Translations under genes and position numbers: made by a program
From: Chondrus crispus
Taxonomy: Eukaryota; Rhodophyta; Florideophyceae; Gigartinales; Gigartinaceae
Assembly (NCBI RefSeq): GCF_000350225.1
Contig: NW_005179387.1
Coordinates: forward strand, 1-47,520
Reading direction: 5' to 3'
DNA length: 47,520 nucleotides
Part shown: positions 20,399 through 30,516 of the stretch, one piece after another
Numbering within the stretch: the first letter of the stretch is position 1
How the letters are laid out: the number at the start of each line of letters is the position of its first letter
The notes under the pieces: model-generated
Databases searched by the model: none
What the model saw: the letters and a program-made list of their open reading frames with translations, nothing else
Told to the model about the DNA's origin: nothing

Positions 20399-21008
20399 GC
20401 GAGATGATAACCGCGCGGGAGGGCGGGTGCTGCAGTAGCGAGCGGGCGTACACGCGCCCGCCGCCGTGTACAGTAGTACCCCAAGGGTCCGACGTGGGAC
20501 AGCCGGTAGCAGCGGACGTGGCCACGGGTAACACGTGGCACAAACGTTGGCCGGGATCGTGGCCACGGACACACGTGTATAATCCGTACGGTGACTAACT
20601 AGTAAGTAGTAGTTAATGGCACAAAGTAAGTAATTGTGTACAGTAGCTGGTACACAGTAAGTGGCAGCTACAGTAGAGGGACAGGTGTCCTGGCGTCCCA
20701 CTTAGAGGTTAAGACCCAGGACACCTGCCCGTCCTAGTAAAGAGGAGGCAGACTCGCCTCCCTTCCCTTTACGGCTAATTGCTATCCCGTTCCGGTTTCC
20801 CTTTTAGTCCCAGGCTTCTAACCCGTGACCGGCCGTCCGGATCTAGCACCACCGACCGGCTGCGCGTCGCCGGCCACGTGAGCCTTCCCTCTTTTCGAGT
20901 CCATCTGTACGGTTTGCGTTCGCGTGTGGGTTACCCAGCGGCGTGCGATCCCTTGCCTCCAACCCCCCTCGTTTCCGAGTGGTCGGGACGAAGGTAGTTA
21001 TACCACAC
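20399..21008 (-). repeat. Right inverted arm of the second element
   Basis: Inverted counterpart of 18184-18797. The clearest shared blocks are gtgtacagta near 20635, ggacaggtgtcctggcgtcc at 20680-20699 and cttctaacccgt at about 20815. Just outside its inner end, 20369, stands TGTAGTGCAATTCCG, matching the first 11 bases of the LTR family above; no LTR body follows. The inner boundary is approximate. Confidence 0.5.
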
Positions 21009-22030
21009 CGGGGAAGTCTCGCTTATACCAGAACCAATCGAAAACGGCATAGTAGCATGCACTGAGATTTGCGTAAATTTGAATGTGAACTGGTGAGAGA
21101 ACGAATCAGAATCTTGAAACCTCGGGAGCAGTCTTTCGTCTCAGATCGATCGCAGCAGCGAAGGTTATGGACTTAAGGACGTGATAAAGATGGAAGGATA
21201 GACGTGTTTGGACTTTTCCACCTGAGCGGTGCTGCTCATTTCGTACTTTACTGTGAACAACAACTCTTAAGTAGATATCCCACGTAGCTTGGTAAACCTG
21301 CCAAGAAACCCAACCTAAGCTCTTAGTGACTATACGACGACATAGGCCGGGCTACACTAATCCTGAGCCATAAAACGCATGACAGCTAATCCATACACAT
21401 GTCTAGGTGAATTATTGGGCGAGGTCCGAACACTGATATGAAACCCGGTTATATGTCCAACGTAATACAAAAAGTCATCCACAATGGATTTGCAATCCGT
21501 TAGACAGCATATCAAAACAACACGAACGTAATTATCCACGGCAACCACAATTTAGAGGTGAGTAAGGGAGAATTAATCAGAATAGGGCACGAATGAACCC
21601 GCATGATATGGTAATTCAACAAGCAGAGGCTCAATATTTATCTGCTACAAAGTGGCAATTAGTGACAAGAAGATCTCTATGTGTTTATTCCCTCAGGACT
21701 TCTTTATCTCATCTGAGCCCAATGTATTACCGCGTGAGGCAGACATCTGCCATTTCATCAATAATCTTCTTAGAGCTATCTGGCTCACATTTACAAACTC
21801 AAACCAACGAGAAACCTGTTTATGTCCTCATGTTGGATCGGACGGAAGTTTGCAAGAGGAATCTTGTAGAGGTTATTCATCTGCGACCTACACTGCTATG
21901 TTTTTATGGAAAAACTGTGCTATGTTGTTTCCATCATTTGAATGAGTGCGTGTGGAAAGCCATAACGCCCTCTGCTGCTTTACGTCGGGAAGCCTCGTCT
22001 GTCCATATTACTACGGTACGCCAAGAAGCG
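21009..22030. other. No gene supported
   Basis: An open frame (21593-22198, 201 codons) crosses the promoter region of the hydrolase duplicate and has no recognisable domain or compositional bias, so I do not call it. Sequence similarity to unit B of the duplication becomes visible only from about 22030. Confidence 0.5.
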
Positions 22031-22193
22031 AAGAGAACTTGTTCCGGTCTGAATGTATGTTGCTCTTGTGTTTCTAATATGTTTCTATCCTGTTGCCGGT
22101 ACTATGTTCCTGACCTAAAAGCTGAGGCTGTATCAATTAATTGGAGCCATACTGTATGTTACACAACGATAGTCACGGGGGCTGTGAAAGCAG

Positions 22194-22202
22194 TATAAAT
22201 AG
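22194..22202 (+). promoter_or_regulatory. TATA box of hydrolase copy A
   Basis: tataaatag, conserved with the TATA box of the paralogous gene in unit B (31290-31298) and followed in both by tatcggta. It lies about 137 bp ahead of the copy A start codon. The promoter appears preserved although the gene is ruined. Confidence 0.6.
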
Positions 22203-22417
22203 TATCGGTAGGTACTGTGAAAGTAAAGAAAGCCAGCCCTGTCACAGAATCATTTCAACTCTGCAATCATGAGAACCTGTCGGTCCATCGAAGAGTCGCA
22301 GACGGCGTTTGTAACTTTCACCAGATCCAACATGATGCTCCCCAGTGTTATTTTCTCTTTTTGCCTCATACCAATCCTGGGCAGCCTGTGCCAAGAAAAC
22401 TCTGCAATCTGTGAAAC

Positions 22418-24143
22418 GAGTTTTGGTAGTGCAGTCCCGGGATGGGCGGTCGTTGATGGGGTGGGTTGATTTATTTGTGTGAGTCTGTATGTGTGTGGGG
22501 GGCGGCAAGTGACGGTGCGGCTTTTATAGAGCCGCGCCGGCATCGAACTCCTGACTCGGTTAGCCGTGTGACCCTAGTGTAATAAAGAAACAGTATCCCT
22601 GGCCAATAGGTGGCAGCGGAAAAGACACAAAAAATACCTAAAAATACTTACAGCAATGCATGTGGCAAGTAGCAAGGGCCAAAAAGCGGTTGCTACGGTC
22701 AAACCGTAAAGTTCTGAAATCGAATCATTTCCAATTCGGTACTGCACTGTTGTGAAACCAGATATCCTGATTGGATCAGTGACCGGGTTTCTGTAAATGA
22801 AGGTGCACATGCGAATCGGCATGCACTCAAGAACACGGCGATGTATCTGAATATGCAGGACCTTCGGCTATGGAGACGAAAAGGTATATGCCGCAGCGGC
22901 AATGCAATGTGGGCGAATGCAATCGTCAACTCGGAGGAAAGATCGCAACCTTCACCAGCTCTATCAGCGGCATAGATAGAGTGGCAGCATGCAAGCAATG
23001 AACATAGCGACTAGAACGAGCTCTGCTTCAATTGGCAACGCACCGGAAGTGGCAAATGCAGCGTGCAGTAATACAGCATAGACGATAGAGGCGGCAGCGA
23101 AGAGACGCGAGAAATCAGTACTTAAGCTGCGGTCTAACGTAGTAACAAAAGGTTAGGGGCAGCCACTTTAGACGCCTGGGCAGCTAGAGCTAAACGTGAG
23201 GGGTTAGAACGTAGAATTGCTCAACAAAACGATGTCCGGTTCCTCATCTTCTGAGGTCCCGCGTGCTCCTGCACTTTATTCTTTTTCTATTTTACTTCCA
23301 TTCCATGATATTTCGTGTCAGCCTCTTGTAACAACTTTTGGGTTGTCGCTATTGCGTAGGCGTGATAGGTAGTGTTAGTCAGTAGAGGTAAAAGGGAGGA
23401 AAAAATATGTAATGCAAAGGGGGCGAAGAGAGGCAATGTCGCTCAGCACGAATGTCATCCGTGTGTGCGATGCATTTACTCAGACCAGCTTGGTCTGTGG
23501 CTAAGTACTACACAGCCAAGAACTCGAGGCCCGCGAAATTCATCGGTCCTGCAGTTGCGGTCCAAGCCCTGTCCGGAGGACCGCAAAGGGATAGAACCAA
23601 TTCCTGTGTTCGGACGTTGTCTGAACCAGGGAAATAATCTGATTTAAGGCGCACTACCGCGTGGTATACAGAAGATTATTCCGTATAGTGAACGGTGGTA
23701 ATTTACCGAGCACATCAAAGTGAGATCACTCGGTATGAGCGGGAGCTCACCTGCCAATTCAGGCAGCAGAGGCGTGTGCCTCATGGTTAGCCACGTTATA
23801 GAGCTATCCCCGTTAATACGGGTCTAATCCCACGTAGTGGGCGAGCTCAATCAACGAGGTGTTTCACTCTCCGGTCTACAGTTGCTCATGAATGCAGGCT
23901 GTCGGTCATCTGTCTCCCCCCTTCTCCATGCGTGCTGTTCTGTCCAAGTGTACAAGAGTGACCGCTATTCTCCTCCAACATTGTGGCGGAGCTGGACCTG
24001 ACATAATTCTACACAGCCCAGCGTTCATGCTGATTACTTTACCATCTTGTTCCTGCCTTTATCGTAGCCCTGTATCAGTATCCCTACCTCAGGCACATCC
24101 GTCTGATCCTTGATCCAAATATGGCCAATAATCCCACAACTGT
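22418..24143. other. Insertion of ~1.7 kb in exon 1 of copy A
   Basis: Defined by comparison with copy B, where the flanking sequences are contiguous. The boundaries carry similar octamers (caatctgt on the left, caatctat on the right), a possible imperfect target-site duplication. Inside I see no coding frame I can name and no clear terminal inverted repeat. A stretch near 22510-22570 read on the minus strand has a GTTCGATGC box like a Pol III B box, but no tRNA fold, so a SINE origin is only a thought. Confidence 0.5.
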
Positions 24144-24917
24144 ACCTCACACAATCTATCACTTCAGGTTAGGCGACACCCGCGGCACAGTGCTGTACGA
24201 TGGACTTCTAACATTCTCAACAAGTCCGTTTTTCGTACCTTTCGAGGCCTTACGCTCTACATACAAAGAATGTTTTCGCCCAATAGACCCCCTTACCCTG
24301 TCTCAGAATGTCCTCATGTTAGAAAGCAAAGTCGGGCGTGTCCTCGTTGACTCGGGATCTCGAGGAGGTCAAGCGAATCCGCTCCTAGCCTCAGGTGGCC
24401 TCCTATTCCGAAATATGCGCGCGGCAGGGATACTTCCAGAGTCCAATAGATCACGTTTTCCTGACTGACGCCCACGCCGATCACGTCAATGGATTATTGG
24501 GCCTGGACAGTGGTCCAGCATTCCGGAATGCGGCGGTTTTACATAGGAATCAAGGAACATCGCTTTTGGATCACAGCGCCGCATCCTATTTCCGAGGATC
24601 ATCCACTGAGAGACACACTTCGTAAGTCGTACATGCCGCCATAACAGTTGCTTTCCGGAGCCAACTTCTTTCGCAATGAACTAACGGACGGTTTCAACAT
24701 CTCTTGTCGTGGACGCAAAGTGGGCTTTGCGCGTACCTATCGTTAAAGTATTGCCCCTTACGCATCCAGACTCGTTCTGGTTCGCGACGCCGGCGCGCCG
24801 CTACCAGGATTTCGCTTTTTGCCAAGCCCAGGGAACAGCTCGGGTCACAACCACATACAAATAGCGTCAAAAGGAGAAAGCCTCATTGTTTGTTTCCGGG
24901 GACGCATGGATGTCCAA

Positions 24918-27190
24918 GGTACCCGTACATGCCCCCCTTTCTTGAACAGAGCACCCATCACTGGAACAAAAACTTTATTGCAAATTTTATTGTGATGCAG
25001 CTTCTACCGGTAAATGACTCAACTTTTGAGTGAAAAACGTTCAGTGACAATGACGTAAATCGTTCAAAAATGCAAATGGCGCAATTTGACATGCAGAATC
25101 CGACTTGGCGCCCTTTTTGCCATCGGAAAGCAAACTTTGGTGAAACCTCGGTGCAAATTGGGGCATTAGAGCTCATTCCGCTTCTCCTCACACCACGGCC
25201 ACTACACCATGACCAAGAAGACCAGTCGCAAGAGGAAGGAAGAGGACTACTTCAACCGAGCCGTCATTGCTATCGATAATGGCGCAACTAGGCGCGAGGC
25301 TGCCCGACTTGCCCGGCTCCCTTTGGCGACTTTTCAGTACAGATTCGCACACAGAGGTGAATCAAAAAAAGCACGCACCTACCTATCCACCGATGAGGAG
25401 CAAGTCATTGTTGACCTTGTTCTTTCGTACTCCCGCCGCGGCTTCCTCCTCAAACGGACAGACGTCGCAGATGCTGTCCAATTGATGGTGACTTCGTTTT
25501 CAGCCGAACGCCAGAATACAATACCTTTTATTGAGGGGCGCCCTGGACGAAAGTTTCTATCACTCCATTCTAAGCGCCACCGAGAAAAGATCAAATTCGG
25601 AAGGGCCTCTACAGAGGAAGAGACTCGCTGGAAAGCAACCAATGCCGAAAATCTGACGACCCATTTTGCGGAATTGGAACGGCTTATTCGTGTGTACAAC
25701 TTGGACTCTTCGCGCATTGCCAACCTAGACGAAAGTGGTACGAGGCCAAGCAAAGATTGCGCACAGTCGAATAGAAGAAAGTCCTACAGTGCTCGAGGAC
25801 AGAAGTCTCTTCAGAGATCACCAGAGTTTAGGAATGTTAAACGAATAACAGTCATGCCCGTGATATTTGCCAATGGGGATGTTGGTCGCCCTTTATTTGT
25901 TGTCGAGGGTAAATCTCTAAAGTATCGCACTGTTGAGCTCAATGGGGCACCGGTCATGGAGACGGTTGCGGATTGTCTTCCTCGAGGGAGTGTCATAACC
26001 ACACGAGAGGATGTGGCTGGGGTGGACAGCAAACACTTCCTGCGCTGGGCAAAATATTTTGCGGATGATGCCAAGGACCTCACAGTACATGGCAGGAAGG
26101 TTCTTTTAATTTTGGATGGCTATCGAAGCCATATGCGGTACCGGGTTCTACATACTCTGAAGCAAGCTGGGATTGTGGTATACGCATTGCCTGCGCATAC
26201 AAGCGGCACAACCCAACCTCTGGATGTTGGGGTTTTCGGTCCATTTAAAGAACACATTCGCAGCTGTGTCGAACAGTCTTCGTCCCGTACAGAATGGAAG
26301 AGCTACGACGTGTTTGACTATATAAAGGTAATGCGAGAGGCATGTGGCAAGGCGTTCACGCGAGCACATGTGACTTCTGCTTTTAGGAAATCTGGTATAT
26401 GGCCACTCAATGCTGGTGCCCTCATCGACGTGCCCCGTCCGCAGTGTTCTATCAATAAAACATCTTTGGCGACAGTCTCGGAAATGAAGGAAATGCTAGA
26501 AAAGAAACGCTTGGTGTACAAGGATAGTTTATGTGTACAACCGCGCGTGCTACAATGCGGTTATGTTGACACACCGGCTGGGTTGACCCTGATAACGGAT
26601 GTCGCGATGGAGTTGGCAAGGTGCAAGGACGCTATGGGAAGAGCTAGGCGGGCAGTAAGGCAGGAGAGGGAGGCCGATGTAGCGCAACGTGTAGCTGAGG
26701 CTGTGGAGCGGACTAGAGCGCAGCGCTTAACGCTACGGGAGAAAGCGCTTGCTTTCCGTGTGCACCATTATAAGGATGCGACCATTTATCCAAGGTCTCT
26801 GTTGGTACGTCGCCAGATTGCGAAGAAAAGAACTTCCGCTCGGCGTGCCGCAATCTTCAAGAAGGCAGCACAGGAGGTTGCACCGTCCCGGAATAGCAAT
26901 TAGAATTAAAAATTGCAATGTCGAAATGCATCAGCCAGTGAAATGTCCGTGCAAATAATGGGTGCTTTTTCTGTGGTTGCAACCTCTCCGATACCCGGAC
27001 CGAAAGACGCCGTTCATGCCGATGTATGAGCCTTTTGGCTCCTGAGATCAGAAAAGCAGGTACGTGGAGACTGTCAGTTTTCCAAACAGTCAAAAAATTT
27101 TCTCCGATGCCGCTTGCTTCTTGTTTTTACATTTATTTTTCTAATCATGTTCAACTTTTAGGGGGTACCCCACTAGTACGCAGGATCAGC
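24918..27190 (+). mobile_element. pogo/Tigger-like DNA transposon in intron 2 of copy A
   Basis: Copy A matches copy B up to the intron 2 donor (tccaag|gtac versus tcaaag|gtaa) and again from about 27190 (accattcaattt). Between these is a 2.27-kb insertion carrying one uninterrupted transposase gene. Candidate terminal inverted repeats are cccccctttcttgaaca at 24932-24948 against the complement of tgttcaacttttaggggg at 27149-27165, and, further in, agcacccatca (24950) against taatgggtgct (26957). The repeats are short and imperfect, so exact ends and target duplication remain open; gtac occurs beside both ends. Confidence 0.7.
25209..26903 (+). CDS. pogo/jerky-like DDE transposase, intact ORF
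   Basis: A 564-residue protein with no stop or frameshift. Residues 1-60 form a basic psq-like helix-turn-helix (TRREAARLARLPLATFQYRF). Residues 62-130 look like the second, CENP-B-type DNA-binding region (LSTDEEQVIVDLVLSYSRRGF). The DDE_1-type catalytic domain follows: ANLDESG with D174, LLILDGYRSH with D303, and the family hallmark LPAHTSGTTQPLDVGVFGPFK with D339. That gives a DD35D triad, all Asp, as usual in pogo/Tigger. The C-terminus is basic and helical. The start is the first Met of the frame, within a Lys-rich nuclear-localisation-like stretch. It would cut and paste the element in the nucleus. The complete triad suggests a recent arrival. Confidence 0.92.
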   Translation: MTKKTSRKRKEEDYFNRAVIAIDNGATRREAARLARLPLATFQYRFAHRGESKKARTYLSTDEEQVIVDLVLSYSRRGFLLKRTDVADAVQLMVTSFSAERQNTIPFIEGRPGRKFLSLHSKRHREKIKFGRASTEEETRWKATNAENLTTHFAELERLIRVYNLDSSRIANLDESGTRPSKDCAQSNRRKSYSARGQKSLQRSPEFRNVKRITVMPVIFANGDVGRPLFVVEGKSLKYRTVELNGAPVMETVADCLPRGSVITTREDVAGVDSKHFLRWAKYFADDAKDLTVHGRKVLLILDGYRSHMRYRVLHTLKQAGIVVYALPAHTSGTTQPLDVGVFGPFKEHIRSCVEQSSSRTEWKSYDVFDYIKVMREACGKAFTRAHVTSAFRKSGIWPLNAGALIDVPRPQCSINKTSLATVSEMKEMLEKKRLVYKDSLCVQPRVLQCGYVDTPAGLTLITDVAMELARCKDAMGRARRAVRQEREADVAQRVAEAVERTRAQRLTLREKALAFRVHHYKDATIYPRSLLVRRQIAKKRTSARRAAIFKKAAQEVAPSRNSN

Positions 27191-27689
27191 AATGTGCGTA
27201 ACCATTCAATTTCTGATTTTTTATATCTTACTAACAATTTTCGATTCTTTCTCGTTTTTTGAATATTTTGTTGAAAAGCCCGATCAACTTCAGAACCACA
27301 GCTGGCAAGTCGGGACGGAGTCAGACCCGCTAAATGCTCGTCGTTCAAGAATGAAACTATTAAGGCAAGCGGCTAAGAACAGATCTTTGGTTCTTGCTTA
27401 CCATGAGGCGTTCCCAGATCTTGGATATGTTGTGAAAAGTCGCGAAGGGTCTTTTGATTGGGTTGTCGCCCCGCCCATACTCATCGGAACGGGCGTGGTT
27501 CAAAAGTGTATCTCATGATTCTTATCATTCGATTCTTTTGGTCTTGTGATCTGGGATCATTTTATTCTTAAGATAGTGGTCGGATAGTTTCTAAGAAACT
27601 GACGGCCGTCTTGAGAAGAAGAGCCGTTGAAGCGCGAGGTATTTCTGTGGATTTAGGGATGATGCGATCATGATCACAATCTCGCTGAG

Positions 27690-27697
27690 TATAAAAA
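27690..27697 (+). promoter_or_regulatory. TATA box of the RING-H2 gene
   Basis: tataaaaa, 73 bp ahead of the start codon at 27763. In the dead unit B copy the corresponding site reads tgtaaaat (near 32797), so that promoter has also decayed. Confidence 0.6.
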
Positions 27698-27762
27698 TTG
27701 GACCGCAGGAGACACAGCGAACATACAGGAGAGTCAGGTAATTATTAAAGGAGAACTAAAGC

Positions 27763-28617
27763 ATGGAACTGTGTGCCATTTGCCTGCAATCCCTTACTCT
27801 TTGCTCCCAATGCATTGGAACACCTTGTGGTCACACTTTTCACAGGATATGTCTTTCTAGAATGATGCAATTCCACTCCGAGAGCGTCACAAGTAGAAGG
27901 CATCTTCCTTGTCCTCTATGCCGAGTGCAACTCTCCACAGATGTCGTAAATGCGTCTCTTGTCGAATCTGGTCTTCCGGCTGGAACAGAGGAGGATATAC
28001 GAAACCTACTGGAAGAGTACAATAGTCCCGCGCGGCATGGAGAGACCAGAACTCGTCGGTCCCCTGGTCAGATTACTAGAACTATGGTTCGGGGGCGGCG
28101 AAGAAGGCGAGGAGGTGTGTGGTCGCGCACAACGTCGTTGCGAGTTAGTAGGAGATACCTAGACATGCAACTGACGGAAAGCCTGCGCCAGGAAATGCAA
28201 ATTCAGGTGCGAGAACAGCGCGAACTCGGCGAGCAGATGCGAACCCTTGAAAGAATTTTGGGTGTACATCAATTTCAGGCTGATGCTAGTGTGAGATATG
28301 CGGAATTGCTGAACAGAGTTTTACGATTGGGGCGCCGTCAACGGACTCTGACCAACCTTCTCACCGGCGAGCGTAGATATCCTAGAACAAGGGAAAGAAT
28401 TCTCGCTGCATGGATGAATGTTTGGTCGCAGGAAGACCAGGAAGGATTCTTCGTGAGGCAGAACGACCTAATTTTACGCATGGTGGCTTTCCGGCATGTG
28501 CTCGAAGAAAGGGGCCGGGACCACACTTACGGTGTTCCAAGCATGCGTGCTTTTTCTGCGGCGGTTGTGTGGTTGGTAGCAGGCTGCGTTCTGTGGGCTA
28601 TATGGAATTTGTTTTAG
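27763..28617 (+). CDS. RING-H2 finger protein with C-terminal membrane anchor (unit A)
   Basis: A 284-residue single-exon protein. The N-terminal RING is C3H2C3: C4 and C7 (CAIC), C22, H24, H27 and C30 (PCGHTFHRIC), then C50 and C53 (CPLC). Two more Cys (14, 17) lie in the first loop. An Arg-rich segment (about 90-135, including RGRRRRRGG) and a helical, coiled-coil-like stretch (about 143-180) follow. The last 20 residues, AAVVWLVAGCVLWAIWNLF, form one hydrophobic helix, so the protein is probably tail-anchored. RING-H2 proteins are normally E3 ubiquitin ligases; the substrate is unknown. The gene stands 245 bp after the hydrolase copy A on the same strand, and the pair is duplicated together. 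Here the RING gene is the intact partner. Confidence 0.85.
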   Translation: MELCAICLQSLTLCSQCIGTPCGHTFHRICLSRMMQFHSESVTSRRHLPCPLCRVQLSTDVVNASLVESGLPAGTEEDIRNLLEEYNSPARHGETRTRRSPGQITRTMVRGRRRRRGGVWSRTTSLRVSRRYLDMQLTESLRQEMQIQVREQRELGEQMRTLERILGVHQFQADASVRYAELLNRVLRLGRRQRTLTNLLTGERRYPRTRERILAAWMNVWSQEDQEGFFVRQNDLILRMVAFRHVLEERGRDHTYGVPSMRAFSAAVVWLVAGCVLWAIWNLF

Positions 28618-29988
28618 GGTTGGTGTTAGATTTGACTTGGGCAGATAGAAGTAGATAAACGATTCCTTGTCCGAAGCCGGCAGAACCTCAATGCTTTGAC
28701 TCCTTGATTTATTCATAACACTTGAAAGTACAGGATACCACAAGTGCTGCATGCCGTGCGGAGAAAAGGTCGTGGACGCTCACGCGGCCTTGTAAATAAA
28801 ACTTTTTGAATGAGGAGACGTAGCGTCCTATCTTGTTCGCTCTATAGTGCCAAGCTATGAAGTGCTAACAATTTGGAGCAATATTAAGGAGGGAATAATA
28901 AATCAGGCACATTTCAAATAAGAAAAGTGTGGTACTCTGGTTCGATCACTGGACATTTGGAGTGACTTTCTTCAAACCTATTTCAGTGAGATACTGCAAT
29001 CTGCAGCACTCTTAAATTTATGACAGTATAAATAATCGATGCATGAGGTCAGTTTCAATAATCGTTGCAAAGCACAGTTAGCCAAAAGAGGCATGCCCGG
29101 CCCTAACCTTTCTGAAAAAAAGTGTAACTATTGAGATCAACTTAGCACTCATCTTATCATCTTTTTAAAAAGTGTTGTATAACATACCCTTCTTAGTAAC
29201 CAATTCTGTGCAAGCCATTGATATCAGAGAGGTTACCTAACTGAGCAGAGAAATCCTCGTTAGTTTTGAGGAAGAGGAAATCTGTTGCCTGCCTTTTTAA
29301 AACGCTGTTGATTGAAGGAAGTCATGTTATGGAGGCTTAGCTTCTGTTGGGGAAGGGATCATTTTTCTCGTCGTCTTAGACCAAATCTACGAAAAGCCTG
29401 ACATGTGTAGATAGTTGTCCGCAATATTATTGTGGAACGCTTACCGTCATTCAGAGAATCGCTAACTGCGCCTAAAACTTCATTGATTTTCGAGCAAAAT
29501 TTTAGTCGGCGGATTCGCAAACTATGGGCTGCCACACGTGTCTGCCCTGAAGCATCAATTAGGGGTGTTCCATAAATTCCCCGTGTGCCAAAATACGCCC
29601 AAAGAGACATGCTGTGTTGGGACAGGCTCTCAGAGATGAACCTAACCGCGCCTGTAACACGATACTTCTATCATATTCAGGGTCACCCCAATTAGGCTAC
29701 AAGTCTGTTGTAGAAATACATTTGGCGCAAAGAAGCAAGCTACTGCACGCGTCTGTTCCAATATTGGCGCAAAGCCATTTGGAAGAGCTTTGGTAGAGCT
29801 GTAAGCACATGAAATTCAGATGTTTTCTGTACCGTTACTATAGAACGAAGCTCGCCCAAACGGCGCTTTGGACAAAAATCTCGACCAAATAATTTTGGTT
29901 TGGAAAAGAATCCTGCCCAAATTCTAAACTTTAGGACAAATGCTGGCGCGGTGGGGTTCAAAATCTCTTCCATCGGTCCAAACTTTAG
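28618..29988. other. Intergenic, no gene supported
   Basis: AT-rich intergenic DNA. A minus-strand frame at 29359-29610 (83 codons; MSLWAYFGTRGIYGTPLIDASG) is faintly like the strand opening of Tc1/mariner-type catalytic domains, but no catalytic Asp pattern follows, so I do not call it. Nothing else is recognised. Confidence 0.4.
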
Positions 29989-29990
29989 TA

Positions 29991-30514
29991 CAGGGGGGGG
30001 GGGGGGGGGGGGGGGGGAGTCGCGATATAGTGCTACCCTGTGTCAATGGGCCGAAAACGGCACTATATCGAACCAGGCACTGTTAGATAATGAGATTTAC
30101 GGCTTTTTTGCAGCCACTTCCTTGCATCACTGCTCAGAAAGACCGCTCGCAGGACGCCATCACTCATGCTTTGTATCTTCGCTACAGACTAATCAAGCAT
30201 TTCTGTTATTAGTAGCTGCCGAGCCGTTGCATTGACTTCCTCCTTTTTCGCAGCCAGAAATGCCAGCCTAAACTTTTGCAGATGTCCAATTGCATCATCG
30301 ACCCTGCCTTTTTCCGCCATAGTCTCTATTCGAGTTGGCAACTGCATAATATCTTTCCGCGGCGGCAGCGGCTCTCGGGCAGTACACATGTCCATCCAAC
30401 TGCCTCCCTGGAGACCCTTCGTTTTTGGCTCAAAATTCGTGCCACCCGCAGAAGAGTAGCACTATATCGGAGCTGGCACTAACAAATATGGCACTATATC
30501 GCGACCCCCCCCTG
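29991..30514. mobile_element. 524-bp MITE-like TIR element with 25-G tract and TA target duplication
   Basis: The ends are CAG plus a G-run plus TCGCGATATAGTGC on the left, and its complement on the right (gcactatatcgcga, eight C, ctg). TA flanks both ends (29989-29990, 30515-30516). The 11-mer GCACTATATCG occurs four times: at 30023 and 30060 on the left and 30459 and 30491 on the right, in alternating orientation, like subterminal transposase sites. TA duplication with CAG ends fits the Tc1/mariner-pogo group. The left G-run is 25 long (29993-30017) against eight C on the right. A short minus-strand coding-like remnant (30189-30395) lies inside. Confidence 0.82.
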
Positions 30515-30516
30515 TA

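Larger units (their letters stand above)
18184..21008. mobile_element. Second long-inverted-repeat element with a copia-type gag inside
   Basis: The outer ends are near-perfect complements: GTGTGGGATAACT at 18184 and agttataccacac ending at 21008 (12 of 13). Inverted similarity continues inward for about 600 bp on each side, including ggacaggtgtcc next to gggcgtcc, cttctaacccgt, and taattgtgtacagta. The arms enclose about 1.6 kb with a Ty1/copia-like gag remnant. LTR elements have direct, not inverted, terminal repeats, so the gag is probably cargo of a TIR element built like the one at 13509-17953. The ends of the two elements are related. No target duplication was found. Confidence 0.55.
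22331..27518 (+). pseudogene. Secreted MBL-fold hydrolase, copy A, ruined
   Basis: Paralogue of the intact gene at 31440-32625, broken into three pieces. 22331-22417 encodes the signal peptide (MMLPSVIFSFCLIPILGSLCQEN). 24144-24910 encodes most of the catalytic domain (GDTRGTVLYDGLLTF to the loop around 24900). 27280-27518 encodes the last exon (KPDQLQNHSWQVGTESDP to QKCIS). A 1.7-kb insertion splits exon 1 and a pogo-type transposon sits in intron 2. A one-base insertion near 24443 shifts the frame, and the metal-binding motif reads TDAHADH where copy B has THGHADH, so the first His ligand is lost. The intron 1 donor (GTAAGT near 24621) is still visible. The insertions alone might be tolerated or not, but frameshift plus ligand loss mean no functional enzyme. 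Confidence 0.9.

Noticed and set aside
21593..22198. 201-codon plus-strand open frame
   Set aside because: It runs across the promoter of the hydrolase duplicate, ends beside its TATA box, has no domain, and the homologous region of unit B does not keep the frame.
22510..22570. tRNA or SINE-like B box on the minus strand
   Set aside because: A GTTCGATGC box is present, but the flanking bases do not form a T-arm or acceptor stem and no convincing A box stands at the right distance.
29359..29610. Tc1/mariner-like transposase fragment on the minus strand
   Set aside because: Only one short strand-like segment is reminiscent; the catalytic Asp motifs are absent.
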